Source of the DNA: a virus
Strand: one strand, 5' to 3'
IMG/VR virus record: IMGVR_UViG_3300027126_000252
Coordinates: 1 to 53,733 of that record
DNA: 53,733 bases
The notes beneath the pieces were generated by a model. That model saw nothing but the letters and a program-made list of their open reading frames with translations, did not search any database and had not been told where the DNA came from. Position numbers and translations under genes: made by a program. Positions 10,392-19,115 of the stretch are shown one piece after another (the stretch's first letter is position 1; each line of letters starts with the position of its first letter).

Positions 10392-13300
10392 ATAGTATCT
10401 TCCTTATAGGTAAATGAGAAAGTACCTGGCACAAAATAAGAGAATATAGAAATACCTACATTTTGAATTACACCATCATTGTTATCTGTGAAGTAATTAA
10501 GTTCAAAAGTGTAGTCAAAAATAGATTCTGTTCTAGGTATAGCTACCATAATTTTATTTGCACTATCTGTAATTGTATTAAGTCCTATCACTAAATTAGA
10601 ACTACCTATAAAAGAAGCAGTATATGCACTTAAAGGAGCATTTAATCTATCTGTGCTATCAAGTAGAGTAAATTCTTTATCATTACCATAAATACGAGCT
10701 TGATCCCCACCACCTAAGCCATCGACTACTTTATTAAATAATTCTGTATCTATAAGGTAAACTGCCACTGCATTAGAACTAAGTTCATTTAAATCTCTTT
10801 TAGTCACAGGTGTTATAATTTCTCTTAAAATTAAAGTATTTTGAGCCACTGCTAATTTATTGAGAGGAACATCTACATATGAAACACCTGTAGTTTCATC
10901 TATAAGTCTTATCACATCAGAAATTCTAAAAGTACCACCTAAACCAATACCATTAAAGAATACAGATAGACTTGCTCTTAAATTTTGGTCTACAGTAGAA
11001 GCAATAGAACCCCTTCTTATAACGATATTACCTTTAATATCAATAGGCACTTCAGTACATTCTTTTACTAAAACATCAGCTGTTAAGTGTTTATTAGAGT
11101 CTATCTTATTTTGCACACTTTGAACGATTAAATTAGTCTGATATGTAATCACATGATTTTTAGCATACTGATAAGAAAGAACTACTGTTTGCCCATCAGT
11201 TATTGTACTCGCTGTTGTCCTTGTTAAATAAGTAATACCATTTACTACTTCTATTAAGTAATCAGGATTTGCTTTGAAAGAACTCTTATATGTAGTAAGA
11301 CCATTAGAAGATTCTACTACAATAGAATAGATATCGACACCTTTTTTAGTTATCTGATAACGATAAAATCCTGTAAAAGTAACGGACTCGTCAGTTATAT
11401 TTCTCATTTCATAATCAGTGATATTTAAAAGTTCTACATAAGATGTAGATGCTCTTGAATTACCTGTTCTTAAAGGGTCTTCTTTTTTATAAAATACCCA
11501 ATCGGTATTTTGAATTAAAGCTACACCATCTTCATCAACAACAGATAAAACGGAACTCACAGGTTGTCTAGCTAAAGTAATTTTTTCACTTATAGGTTCT
11601 TGCCAGTCCCCTGTTATCACATCAGACATACTATAAGATACAGTTTGTATAGCTACATTTAATTGTATATAAACATTATCTACAATCGTATATCCTGTTA
11701 GGTCAAAATACTCATTCGTAGAATTATTTCTTAAACCAAGACCTATAGTGTTATCATTTAGCATACTAGCTATTGTTTGCCCACTATCTAATTTAAATAG
11801 ATATAAAGACTCATCACCAATAGGGATAAATAAGCTATCCCTATGAATTTGAAATGTCGGTGCAAAGACATCTGTTACTGTAGCTAGTGAAGACCCTCTA
11901 ATCCATATATCTACACAACCTGGTCCTCTATATTGATAAATAGAATCAGCTGAGATAATAAGGGAGTCTAAAACACCTGGTGTTGATCTAGTAAGTCTTT
12001 CATAACCACTTCTAGTGCCTGTATCAACGGAGGATAATACTGCTAAAGCTCTATTTGCTAAAGCTCTATTATTTTCAGCATCAGAACCACCAAAAGTTGA
12101 AGATTCATTCGTTACAAGAACTCCTACGGGACCCCCTGTTTTAATTTGTCCTGCAATAAGATTGCCTGCTAGACCTGGGTCAACAGCTTGGACGGACACG
12201 GTCACTTGGTATCTTTTTTTAACGGGATTATAATAAGAGGCAATAGAAGCTAAGTCCATAAAAGAGTTTTGGGTTGTAACAAAATTAATTGCACCTGATG
12301 AAACAGTAGTTCCTCTTGGGATACTTATAGTTCTAGTAGGTACAGTATTAGTATAGAATATGACCTCGCCGATAGCTTTACCACCTGTTCTACGAATAAT
12401 CCCAAAATTAGTTGCTAATTTATCAAAAGCATTATCTATAATAGCTTGTACTCTTGAAGGGTTGGCAAAGAATAAAGCCTGTGCTAACCCTTGTTTATAA
12501 GCACTATTTGCTACTAATATAGAAGTTCCTGTCTGTAAAGGATCATCAATATCTAGTAAAGTACTAAAAGATGTTGATCTATATATAAAGTCTAATAAGA
12601 ATCTTGTTCTTTCCATTTCAGAAACAAAAGGGTCTATAATTAAATCTCTAGCTACTGAGCCTGGTTGCACTGCTAAATCGGGTTGAAGATTTAAAACCTT
12701 ACCTATCATATTCTCTATAAGTTCATTTCTAGTGACCACAGGTATAGAGATATTTGTTGAATTTATATTTACAGGCAAACTAGCTATCTCATTAGAAGGT
12801 TTAGATTCGACCTCTGTGCCATCTATGACCTTAACAGAAGTAGCTACATAGTATAGAGGAGCAGTTAAAGGGATTGTTGAGAAATCTGCTGTTAATATAG
12901 TAGGTGGGATTGATGCTTCTGATTTAGACCTATTATGTGCAAACCTAATTTCTCTTTGAAATTCTACACTAGATAGAGATGTGGTCAATCTCAAGTTTTT
13001 AACTGTTTCAGCCACTTCACTTGTAAATACGATATCTGTTTTAAGAGTGTTGTTATCACTATCTGTTTGTATAAAGCTAAGAGTTGTATTTAAGGGATCG
13101 GCAATTTCAGCTTTTATATCTAAAGTATCAGATACAATAGTGCTTGTAGTTTCTACGGGAAATCCATAAGACACAGGATCTAAAGGTCTAGCATTTATTT
13201 TGCTATATCCAGCTGTACCACCAAATGGATAGATAGAAGCATATAAGTTATAATAGCTGACCTCACTATCGGTATGTATAAATTTAATAAGGACATCATC

Positions 13301-13654
13301 AGCTTGTCGTTCTATATCTATTTGTGGTGGTGTAGGTAGGTTGGTAGCTTGTTCGCTAGGTAAAATTAAATCTAGGGAAAAAGTTTCATTACCTGTTTTA
13401 ATAATAAATTCGTTAGTGCCTGTTAATAAAGGGTATCCATCAGGAGAAGTAGTGGGGTGTGGGAAGGTAAATTTAGTGCCGACTAAGAGTATTTCACCTG
13501 CATTTTTACTGTATACATATCCATCAATTTCTATGGTAAGGTCAGAACCGAGAGGGTCGACATTACCGTAGATAAAGATATTATCGAGTGTAGTGGAATA
13601 AGTGGCTGGACTTGTTAAAACTGTATTTAAAGGGGATGTAATAGTGATACTCAA
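10388..13654 (-). CDS. Baseplate J-like wedge protein
   Basis: A 1088-residue protein carrying the baseplate J (gpJ/T4 gp6-like) core between about residues 310 and 600: an N-terminal helical part with LQPDLAVQPGSVARDL, then ISIPRGTTVSSGAINFVT, then VQAVDPGLAGNLIAG, then FGGSDAENNRALANRAL and the TRSGYERLTRSTPGV segment. These follow the family order: entry domain, PxGT turn, N-aa-x-G loop, GG(S/T)D(A/x)E(s/n) motif. Residues 1-300 add extra beta domains beyond the usual 350-550 residue length, as in other large myoviruses. The protein forms the wedge ring that rearranges when the tail contracts. It is translated between the gp25-like gene (two bases upstream) and the HxH-motif baseplate protein (four-base overlap). 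Confidence 0.85.
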   Translation of the reverse strand: MSITITSPLNTVLTSPATYSTTLDNIFIYGNVDPLGSDLTIEIDGYVYSKNAGEILLVGTKFTFPHPTTSPDGYPLLTGTNEFIIKTGNETFSLDLILPSEQATNLPTPPQIDIERQADDVLIKFIHTDSEVSYYNLYASIYPFGGTAGYSKINARPLDPVSYGFPVETTSTIVSDTLDIKAEIADPLNTTLSFIQTDSDNNTLKTDIVFTSEVAETVKNLRLTTSLSSVEFQREIRFAHNRSKSEASIPPTILTADFSTIPLTAPLYYVATSVKVIDGTEVESKPSNEIASLPVNINSTNISIPVVTRNELIENMIGKVLNLQPDLAVQPGSVARDLIIDPFVSEMERTRFLLDFIYRSTSFSTLLDIDDPLQTGTSILVANSAYKQGLAQALFFANPSRVQAIIDNAFDKLATNFGIIRRTGGKAIGEVIFYTNTVPTRTISIPRGTTVSSGAINFVTTQNSFMDLASIASYYNPVKKRYQVTVSVQAVDPGLAGNLIAGQIKTGGPVGVLVTNESSTFGGSDAENNRALANRALAVLSSVDTGTRSGYERLTRSTPGVLDSLIISADSIYQYRGPGCVDIWIRGSSLATVTDVFAPTFQIHRDSLFIPIGDESLYLFKLDSGQTIASMLNDNTIGLGLRNNSTNEYFDLTGYTIVDNVYIQLNVAIQTVSYSMSDVITGDWQEPISEKITLARQPVSSVLSVVDEDGVALIQNTDWVFYKKEDPLRTGNSRASTSYVELLNITDYEMRNITDESVTFTGFYRYQITKKGVDIYSIVVESSNGLTTYKSSFKANPDYLIEVVNGITYLTRTTASTITDGQTVVLSYQYAKNHVITYQTNLIVQSVQNKIDSNKHLTADVLVKECTEVPIDIKGNIVIRRGSIASTVDQNLRASLSVFFNGIGLGGTFRISDVIRLIDETTGVSYVDVPLNKLAVAQNTLILREIITPVTKRDLNELSSNAVAVYLIDTELFNKVVDGLGGGDQARIYGNDKEFTLLDSTDRLNAPLSAYTASFIGSSNLVIGLNTITDSANKIMVAIPRTESIFDYTFELNYFTDNNDGVIQNVGISIFSYFVPGTFSFTYKEDTI

Positions 13655-13656
13655 TT

Positions 13657-14694
13657 TTAAGCTCCTGTTAAGTCGAATGAACCTGGGACAGCAAATACGA
13701 TATTGATATTAACGGTAGTATTTGCTCGTGAAACAACATCTACTGAAACGAGATAAGTAGTCTGATCGTCAGCAATAGGTTCTACTGTGATTCTAGATAT
13801 ACGACTTATTTTTTCTTCAAGAGTCATAGTTTGTACTTTTTCTACTTGGTTTTGTATATCAAAAACCTTGTTAATTGCTTTATTGACAGAATCTTTTAAT
13901 GCCATTTGTGTAGCACTCTGTACTTTATTGCCTATTAAATCAAAAGCATTTGTTCCGTACCATACATGATAGGGATTACTATTTACTCTTGTTAAACAGA
14001 CCTTTGCAACAGTTTGATATAATTTATCATACCCATCAACAGTTATAATCTCACCAGATGAATTAAATCGTATATCATTTTCAACACCTGTAGTCTTACA
14101 CCGAATACAATAATTTTTACCTGTCATATAATCTAATTCTAAAGTTGCTGAAACAGCCTCATTAAATACTATTTTATATCCTATATCTGACCTACCAGCT
14201 AACTTCCAACCTGAAAAGATATCCCTCCCCCTAGAAGTAAAGATGTTTGTTTTAAAACCAAAAGGCTTTAAGTCTGTACTAGCTATTTTAAGATGGGCAT
14301 AACGACCACTTTCAAAAACCTCTGTGATAGCTATTGATTTATCTTTAGCTGATGCTCTTATGGTATTAGGTAAAGAAGCATTTAATAAATCTATCATTTG
14401 TTTTTGAGATAATATTCCTTTAGGTATAGAAATAGAATAAGTGGTACCTGTATAATTGGTAATATTTATTGTGATAGGGTTAAGATTGCGATAAGGGGCA
14501 TTACTAGGGAATACAATTTCAGGAAATGTTTTTAATCCTGTAGGGGGGATAGAAATATTATCTCGCCTAATACTTAAAAAACCATCTCCTGTGATAGGTA
14601 CTCTTGTGATAAGCTCCTTTGTACTTGGAAGGTCATATTTCTCACACCTTATGACATGGGGACATAAGTGAGAAACTAAAATATCTTTACTCAT
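13657..14694 (-). CDS. gp25-like baseplate wedge protein
   Basis: A 345-residue protein. Its C-terminal 130 residues include NSNPYHVWYGTNAFDLIG, then helices, and the ending LEEKISRISRITVEPIADDQ followed by beta strands, which matches the pattern of T4 gp25-like wedge proteins (gpW in P2). Before it is NYCIRCKTTGVENDIRF, in which Cys196 and Cys199 form a CxxC pair; I associate this pair with wedge proteins of several large phages. Two more Cys (11 and 17) are near the N-terminus, so a metal site is possible. The gene lies directly upstream of the J-like gene, the usual order for gp25 and gp6 partners. It is the first gene of the minus-strand tail operon. Confidence 0.65.
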   Translation of the reverse strand: MSKDILVSHLCPHVIRCEKYDLPSTKELITRVPITGDGFLSIRRDNISIPPTGLKTFPEIVFPSNAPYRNLNPITINITNYTGTTYSISIPKGILSQKQMIDLLNASLPNTIRASAKDKSIAITEVFESGRYAHLKIASTDLKPFGFKTNIFTSRGRDIFSGWKLAGRSDIGYKIVFNEAVSATLELDYMTGKNYCIRCKTTGVENDIRFNSSGEIITVDGYDKLYQTVAKVCLTRVNSNPYHVWYGTNAFDLIGNKVQSATQMALKDSVNKAINKVFDIQNQVEKVQTMTLEEKISRISRITVEPIADDQTTYLVSVDVVSRANTTVNINIVFAVPGSFDLTGA

Positions 14695-14718
14695 TTCAAT
14701 CTCTTTTTTGTATCTTTA

Positions 14719-14747
14719 TAGATATAAGAATATAAATCATAAAAAGG
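14719..14747 (+). promoter_or_regulatory. Weak sigma70-like promoter candidate for the secreted coiled-coil gene
   Basis: In the 62-base divergent gap between the baseplate operon and the gene at 14757, the plus strand shows TTGTAT, 17 bases, then TATAAA, followed by AAGGA about nine bases before the ATG. The -35 box matches the consensus at three positions only, and the region is AT-rich, so this is tentative. Coordinates are approximate. Confidence 0.3.
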
Positions 14748-14756
14748 ATTATACCT

Positions 14757-15113
14757 ATGAAGTATTTACCTATCCTATTAGTCCCTTGTCTTTTATATGC
14801 CCAAGAAGACCCCACTTTTGTTAAGGGTTCTACTAAAAAAGATGTCGCCATATATAATAGGGATAAAGATATTGAACGACTCGAATCAGAAATCACAACC
14901 CTTAAAAAAGAAGTCCTTGATCTTAAACTCGCTTTAAAAGATAAAGACCTCGTTATAGAAAAAGAAAAGACTTCGACCACCCTATGTCAATTTAAACTTA
15001 TAGAAACATCAAGTAAATTATCTAGCTGTGAATCAGGACAAACGGCACAAATTATATTAGGTAGTTTATCCTTTATAGGTTCCGGTGTTGCTAGTGTAGG
15101 TTGCCTTAAATAA
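14757..15113 (+). CDS. Small secreted coiled-coil protein with C-terminal hydrophobic segment
   Basis: A 118-residue protein. Residues 1-15 are a signal peptide (MKYLPILLVPCLLYA) with likely cleavage before QE; a Cys at position 11 is in a poor lipobox (VPC). Residues 36-75 are a charged coiled coil (DKDIERLESEITTLKKEV and following heptads). Residues 96-117 are hydrophobic and Gly/Ser-rich, ending in GCLK, and could span a membrane. Signal, periplasmic coiled coil and C-terminal membrane helix is the arrangement of a unimolecular spanin, which fuses inner and outer membranes at lysis, but the lipobox is weak and no endolysin or holin is adjacent. The gene is alone on the plus strand between two minus-strand operons and ends inside the 3' end of purA (8-base convergent overlap). 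A minus-strand frame on the same DNA (14696-14980) is rejected as a shadow. Confidence 0.55.
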   Translation: MKYLPILLVPCLLYAQEDPTFVKGSTKKDVAIYNRDKDIERLESEITTLKKEVLDLKLALKDKDLVIEKEKTSTTLCQFKLIETSSKLSSCESGQTAQIILGSLSFIGSGVASVGCLK

Positions 15114-16170
15114 ATGAAATACACCCTCTGTTTTCACCATAGGTGTACCCTATCTTACTAACACCCGTATATTCTTTAATCTTTAATAATAACTTGTTTA
15201 AGTTCTCAATATCACTCCCCCATAGATCAACATCCTCAAGTCCTTGTTCTGTTTTAATTTTAAGAACACCCACTTGTGTAGGAATATCTGTTTTAGTAAT
15301 AATAAGTGTATCTACACCATTTACTTGTACTGCTTCTTTAAGCATAGGTAAATCGAGCCAACCAATTTTTCTAGGTCTGCCTGTAGTAGCTCCATATTCT
15401 TTACCTATCTCTCTATATTTATTTACAACTGTTTCACTTTGAACTTCTTCAAAAGTACCTGTACCGACTTTAGTTTCATATACTTTAGCAATACCAATTA
15501 CTTCTGTTAAGTCTTTATGGCTTAATCTAGTAGAATAGAAAACAGAACCTATAGTAGTACAAGAAGATGTGACATTAGGATATTCTTCACCCCATATATC
15601 TAACCTATACCCTTGACACCCTTCGAGAATAATTTCTCTACCCTCTTCTAACATATCTCTTAGGTAAACCTCAGCATCACCAATAAAATATTGTAATTTA
15701 GCTTTTTGGTCAGGTGTAGCAAAGTGGTTTAACCATGTATTCATAGTAATACCATCACGAGCAATAAAATCTCTAAGAGCAGGTCCAATACCTTTAGCAG
15801 TAGTGCCTAATCTCCTTTGATATTTAGCTATATCATCATCAATATGCCATGACATGACGACAGGAGCATAAGAACTGACGATAAGAGAATTGGGTTGCAC
15901 ATTAAATTCTTCCATCTCTTTAAGGAGTTGGATAGGATCAACAACAACAGCTCTAGTGATAACATTGGTAGCATTAGGGTTTAAGACACCACTAGGTAAT
16001 AAATGAACAACGGATTTATTACCTTCTTTGTCATATATCGTATGTCCTGCATTAGCACCACCTTGATATCTGACAATCACAGGATTATTAGTAGTATGGC
16101 ATAGATCATCAACAACACGACCTTTACCCTCATCTCCATTTTGTAAGCCTAAAATAACTTTAACAGCCAT
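15106..16170 (-). CDS. purA: Adenylosuccinate synthetase (PurA family, archaeal/phage short type)
   Basis: A 354-residue enzyme of the PurA family, which joins IMP and aspartate with GTP to make adenylosuccinate, the first step to AMP. Seen: P-loop-like LQNGDEGKGR (residues 9-18) with the catalytic Asp at 13, catalytic His in NAGHT (43), GTTAKGIGP (122-130), EGCQG (183-187), the aspartate/IMP loop ATTGRPRKIGW (261-271) and TKTD (292-295), the guanine-recognition motif of GTP-using members. Bacterial PurA is about 430 residues; this length matches archaeal PurA and phage PurZ. PurZ, which makes the precursor of 2-aminoadenine (Z), replaces the catalytic Asp and in its ATP-using form lacks TKxD. 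Both are intact here, so PurA is favoured, although a GTP-using PurZ0-type enzyme is not excluded. No DatZ, MazZ or DpoZ gene is seen nearby. It is the last gene after the methyltransferases. Confidence 0.85.
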   Translation of the reverse strand: MAVKVILGLQNGDEGKGRVVDDLCHTTNNPVIVRYQGGANAGHTIYDKEGNKSVVHLLPSGVLNPNATNVITRAVVVDPIQLLKEMEEFNVQPNSLIVSSYAPVVMSWHIDDDIAKYQRRLGTTAKGIGPALRDFIARDGITMNTWLNHFATPDQKAKLQYFIGDAEVYLRDMLEEGREIILEGCQGYRLDIWGEEYPNVTSSCTTIGSVFYSTRLSHKDLTEVIGIAKVYETKVGTGTFEEVQSETVVNKYREIGKEYGATTGRPRKIGWLDLPMLKEAVQVNGVDTLIITKTDIPTQVGVLKIKTEQGLEDVDLWGSDIENLNKLLLKIKEYTGVSKIGYTYGENRGCISFI

Positions 16171-16195
16171 TCTGATCTCCTTTTATGTAATAGGC

Positions 16196-17203
16196 TTATA
16201 TACTATACAATTTAAAATTAGAATCTAGTTTAATCATTCTATCCCTAATTGTCTTTATAGATTCATCACCTATATCTACACCTATCCAGTCCCTATTTAA
16301 CTTCTGAGCCACAGCTAAAGTGGTTCCTGACCCACAAAAGAAGTCTGCCACTAAGTCTCCTTCGTTAGATGAAGCTTTAATGATTCTTTCTAGGAGAGTT
16401 TCAGGTTTTTGGGTAGGATATCCATTTCTCTCGCTAGATTTAGGATCAACTGCTTTTATATCCCATACTGAGTCAATAGTCTTACCATCCATTCTAAATA
16501 AAACATCACTACCACAAGGGTCTCGATGATTTTCTTTTTTGAATCTTCGTAAATATCCTAAGAATCTTGTATCTTGTGATGGGTAATTACTTCCCAGGAT
16601 CTCATTATTTTCGTTGAAATAATCTTTCCATCTAGTGTAGTCAACAGTTTCACCTATAACACCATCCTTTAATAAATTGAAATTATAAACTTTTGATTTG
16701 ACATAAAAAAGAATATAGTCATGTTTTCTAGGGAAGTATTCTTTTACTTGTCCTTGATATGTTTGATAGTGCCAAATTATTTCATTCCTAAAATTACTCT
16801 CTCCAAATATCTCATTCAGCATTAATCTTATATATATGTTAGTACGATAATCTACATGAACATAGATACTTCCTGTATCTTTTAATAACAAACTCATCAG
16901 ATACAATCTCTCATAGATAAACTGTAAATAATCATCTAAAGTGAATTTATCTGTATAGGCGAAATTACCATCTTTAGTTTTAAAATCAAGCCCAGTAAGG
17001 TAAGGTGGATCAATATAGATAAGGTCTATCTTACCTTTATATTGCCCTAAGAGGCTAACCATAGCATCTAGGTTATTACCTTTGATGAGTAAACCCTTAT
17101 TAGAAGGTGGGATTAGAGAATTAGACTTTATATCTTCTATTAATCTTAAATCTTTAGGAGATTCTAAATCAGGCACTACTTTATCTTTTATCTCAAATCT
17201 CAT
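16196..17203 (-). CDS. DNA adenine methyltransferase, beta class (copy 1)
   Basis: A 335-residue DNA methyltransferase. Motif IV is DPPY (residues 65-68, in [15 protein letters not shown]), motif I is FFCGSGTT (288-295), in the order IV, recognition segment, I, typical of beta-class enzymes such as type III Mod subunits and orphan N6-adenine methyltransferases. DPPY points to N6-methyladenine (or N4-cytosine). The segment between EIIW (141-144) and GYPTQKPE (261-268) is not conserved among the four tandem copies and is the likely target-recognition domain; here it is the longest, about 115 residues. The start overlaps the stop of the preceding copy by ATGA. No restriction endonuclease is adjacent, so the group is an orphan set acting on phage DNA to resist host restriction. 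It is the fourth of the quartet in transcription order. Confidence 0.85.
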   Translation of the reverse strand: MRFEIKDKVVPDLESPKDLRLIEDIKSNSLIPPSNKGLLIKGNNLDAMVSLLGQYKGKIDLIYIDPPYLTGLDFKTKDGNFAYTDKFTLDDYLQFIYERLYLMSLLLKDTGSIYVHVDYRTNIYIRLMLNEIFGESNFRNEIIWHYQTYQGQVKEYFPRKHDYILFYVKSKVYNFNLLKDGVIGETVDYTRWKDYFNENNEILGSNYPSQDTRFLGYLRRFKKENHRDPCGSDVLFRMDGKTIDSVWDIKAVDPKSSERNGYPTQKPETLLERIIKASSNEGDLVADFFCGSGTTLAVAQKLNRDWIGVDIGDESIKTIRDRMIKLDSNFKLYSI

Positions 17204-18198
17204 TTAAGTTCCTTTATCTGAAAATTAGAATCCAGCTTAATCATTCTATCTCTAATAGTCTTTATAGATTCATCTCCTATATCTACACCTATCCAGTTTC
17301 TATTTAACTTTTGAGCAACGGAGATTGTTGTCCCTGACCCACAAAAGAAATCAGCTACTAAATCCCCTTCGTTAGAAGAAGCTTTAATGATTCTTTCTAG
17401 AAGAGCTTCAGGTTTTTGAGTAGGGTAACCTAATCTTTCTTTATTGCTAGAACCACCTAATATTTTTATATCATCCCACCAGTCATTTAAAGGTGGTTTA
17501 CCTCCACTAAATTCAATAGGTTGTAAATCAGATGGTAGCTTACCTGACTTTACTGCATTGTTGTATTTATCCCAATCAAATACTGTTGCCATCTTTTTAG
17601 ATAGATTTACATTATATCCTTTCCTTTTACCACTCTCAAAAGTCTTTAAAGAACCCTCAGTAGGATTCCCATATTGAACATTAAAAGTATTATTCTCCGA
17701 TTTTACATAGTAAAGAATATAATCATGTTTATTACAAAACCTTTTGATTTTTGAAGGCATCCCCCTGTAACACCATATAATCTCATTTCTAAAATTATTT
17801 TCCCCAAATATCTCATTTAAAATTAAGCGAAGATACATATTAGTCCGATAATCTACATGAACATAAATACTTCCAGTGTCTTTTAATAGCAGGTGCATTA
17901 CATATATTCTCTCATAGATAAACTGTAAATAATCACCTAAAGTGAATTTATCTGTATAAGCGAAATTGCCTTCTTTAGTTTTAAAATCAAGTCCAGTAAG
18001 ATAAGGTGGGTCTATGTAGATAAGGTCTATTTTCCCTTTGTATTGATCTAAGAGACTGACCATAGCATCGAGATTATTACCTTTAATAAGTAAACCTTTA
18101 TTTGTGTTCTCTTTACTAGACTTTATATCCTCTATTAAATCTAATTCTTTAGGTGATTCTAAATCAGGTACTACTTTATCTTTTATTTCAAATCTCAT
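17200..18198 (-). CDS. DNA adenine methyltransferase, beta class (copy 2)
   Basis: A 332-residue paralogue of its neighbours. The N-terminal framework ([43 protein letters not shown]) and the C-terminal framework ([37 protein letters not shown]) are almost the same as in the other copies at protein and DNA level. The middle segment, from [20 protein letters not shown] to [19 protein letters not shown], is its own and should give a different target sequence. In the segment [13 protein letters not shown] it reads TIS where the other copies read TLA, a conservative change. Both ends overlap neighbouring copies by four bases (ATGA), so the quartet is one translationally coupled unit. Predicted function: methylation of phage DNA at a site distinct from the other copies. 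Confidence 0.85.
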   Translation of the reverse strand: MRFEIKDKVVPDLESPKELDLIEDIKSSKENTNKGLLIKGNNLDAMVSLLDQYKGKIDLIYIDPPYLTGLDFKTKEGNFAYTDKFTLGDYLQFIYERIYVMHLLLKDTGSIYVHVDYRTNMYLRLILNEIFGENNFRNEIIWCYRGMPSKIKRFCNKHDYILYYVKSENNTFNVQYGNPTEGSLKTFESGKRKGYNVNLSKKMATVFDWDKYNNAVKSGKLPSDLQPIEFSGGKPPLNDWWDDIKILGGSSNKERLGYPTQKPEALLERIIKASSNEGDLVADFFCGSGTTISVAQKLNRNWIGVDIGDESIKTIRDRMIKLDSNFQIKELK

Positions 18199-19115
18199 TT
18201 AAGTTCCTTTATCTGAAAATTAGAATCTAGATTAACCATCCTATCCTTGATGGTTTTTATGGACTCTTCACCCATATCTACCCCTACCCAGTCCCTATTT
18301 AACTTCTGAGCTACAGCTAAAGTCGTACCTGATCCACAAAAGAAGTCTGCCACTAAATCACCTTCGTTAGAAGAAGCTTTAATGATTCTTTCTAGGAGAG
18401 CTTCAGGCTTTTGAGTGGGATAACCTAAAAGTTCGTTTTTTAACCTTCCCACAGGTGTTATATCAAACCACCAATCTTCTAATATCTTACCTTTATTTTC
18501 TAATTCATCTAAAGAGACATTACTGTTTGAAGTTTTAAACCCCAACCCACCTCTCCCATGTAAACCTGATTTATGTGGGATTCTTTGAATATTAAATTGT
18601 GTATATTTAGTCTTTGCATAAAAGAAAATAGAGTCATGTTTCCTAGAAAAATAGTCTTTAGTATTTGAGGGTCCTGAGTAACACCATATAATCTCATTCC
18701 TAAAATTACTCTCTCCTAGTATCTCATCTAGTATCAATCTTATATATGGACTTGTTCTATAATCTACATGAACATAAATGCTCCCTGTGTCTTTTAATAA
18801 CAAGTGCATTACATATATTCTCTCATAAATAAACTGTAAATAGTCATCTAAAGTGAATTTGTCTGTATAAGCGAAATTACCATCTTTAGTTTTAAAATCA
18901 AGTCCAGTAAGATAAGGTGGATCAATATAAATAAGGTCTATTTTCCCTTTATACTCATTGAGTAGACTAACCATAACATCAAGGTTGTTGCCTTTAATAA
19001 GTAAACCTTTATTAGAAGGTGGTATTAGGGAATTAGACTTTATATCCTCTATTAATTCTAAATCTTTGGATGAATCAAGATTAGGAACTACTTTATCTTT
19101 TATCTCAAATCTCAT
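18195..19115 (-). CDS. DNA adenine methyltransferase, beta class (copy 3)
   Basis: A 306-residue paralogue with intact [11 protein letters not shown] and FFCGSGTT motifs. Its recognition segment is shorter than in copies 1 and 2 and starts CYSGPSNTKDYFSRKHDSI, ending DWWFDITPVGRLKNELLGYP. The WW(D/F)DI pattern before the GYPTQKPE motif resembles that of copy 2 ([10 protein letters not shown]), which suggests those two recognition domains share an origin or parts have been exchanged. ATGA overlaps join it to copies 2 and 4. All catalytic motifs are present, so it should be active. The exact methylated site cannot be read from sequence. Confidence 0.85.
   Translation of the reverse strand: MRFEIKDKVVPNLDSSKDLELIEDIKSNSLIPPSNKGLLIKGNNLDVMVSLLNEYKGKIDLIYIDPPYLTGLDFKTKDGNFAYTDKFTLDDYLQFIYERIYVMHLLLKDTGSIYVHVDYRTSPYIRLILDEILGESNFRNEIIWCYSGPSNTKDYFSRKHDSIFFYAKTKYTQFNIQRIPHKSGLHGRGGLGFKTSNSNVSLDELENKGKILEDWWFDITPVGRLKNELLGYPTQKPEALLERIIKASSNEGDLVADFFCGSGTTLAVAQKLNRDWVGVDMGEESIKTIKDRMVNLDSNFQIKELK

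Noticed and set aside
14696-14980. Minus-strand frame of 94 codons opposite the secreted coiled-coil gene
   Set aside because: It lacks a ribosome binding site, while the plus-strand frame has a signal peptide, a coiled coil and a good Shine-Dalgarno.
15106-16170. PurZ (2-aminoadenine genome) reading of the PurA-like gene
   Set aside because: The catalytic Asp13, His43 and the GTP motif TKTD are intact, while PurZ usually lacks the Asp, and no DatZ, MazZ or DpoZ gene is seen in the window. A PurZ0-type enzyme remains possible and is noted in the findings.
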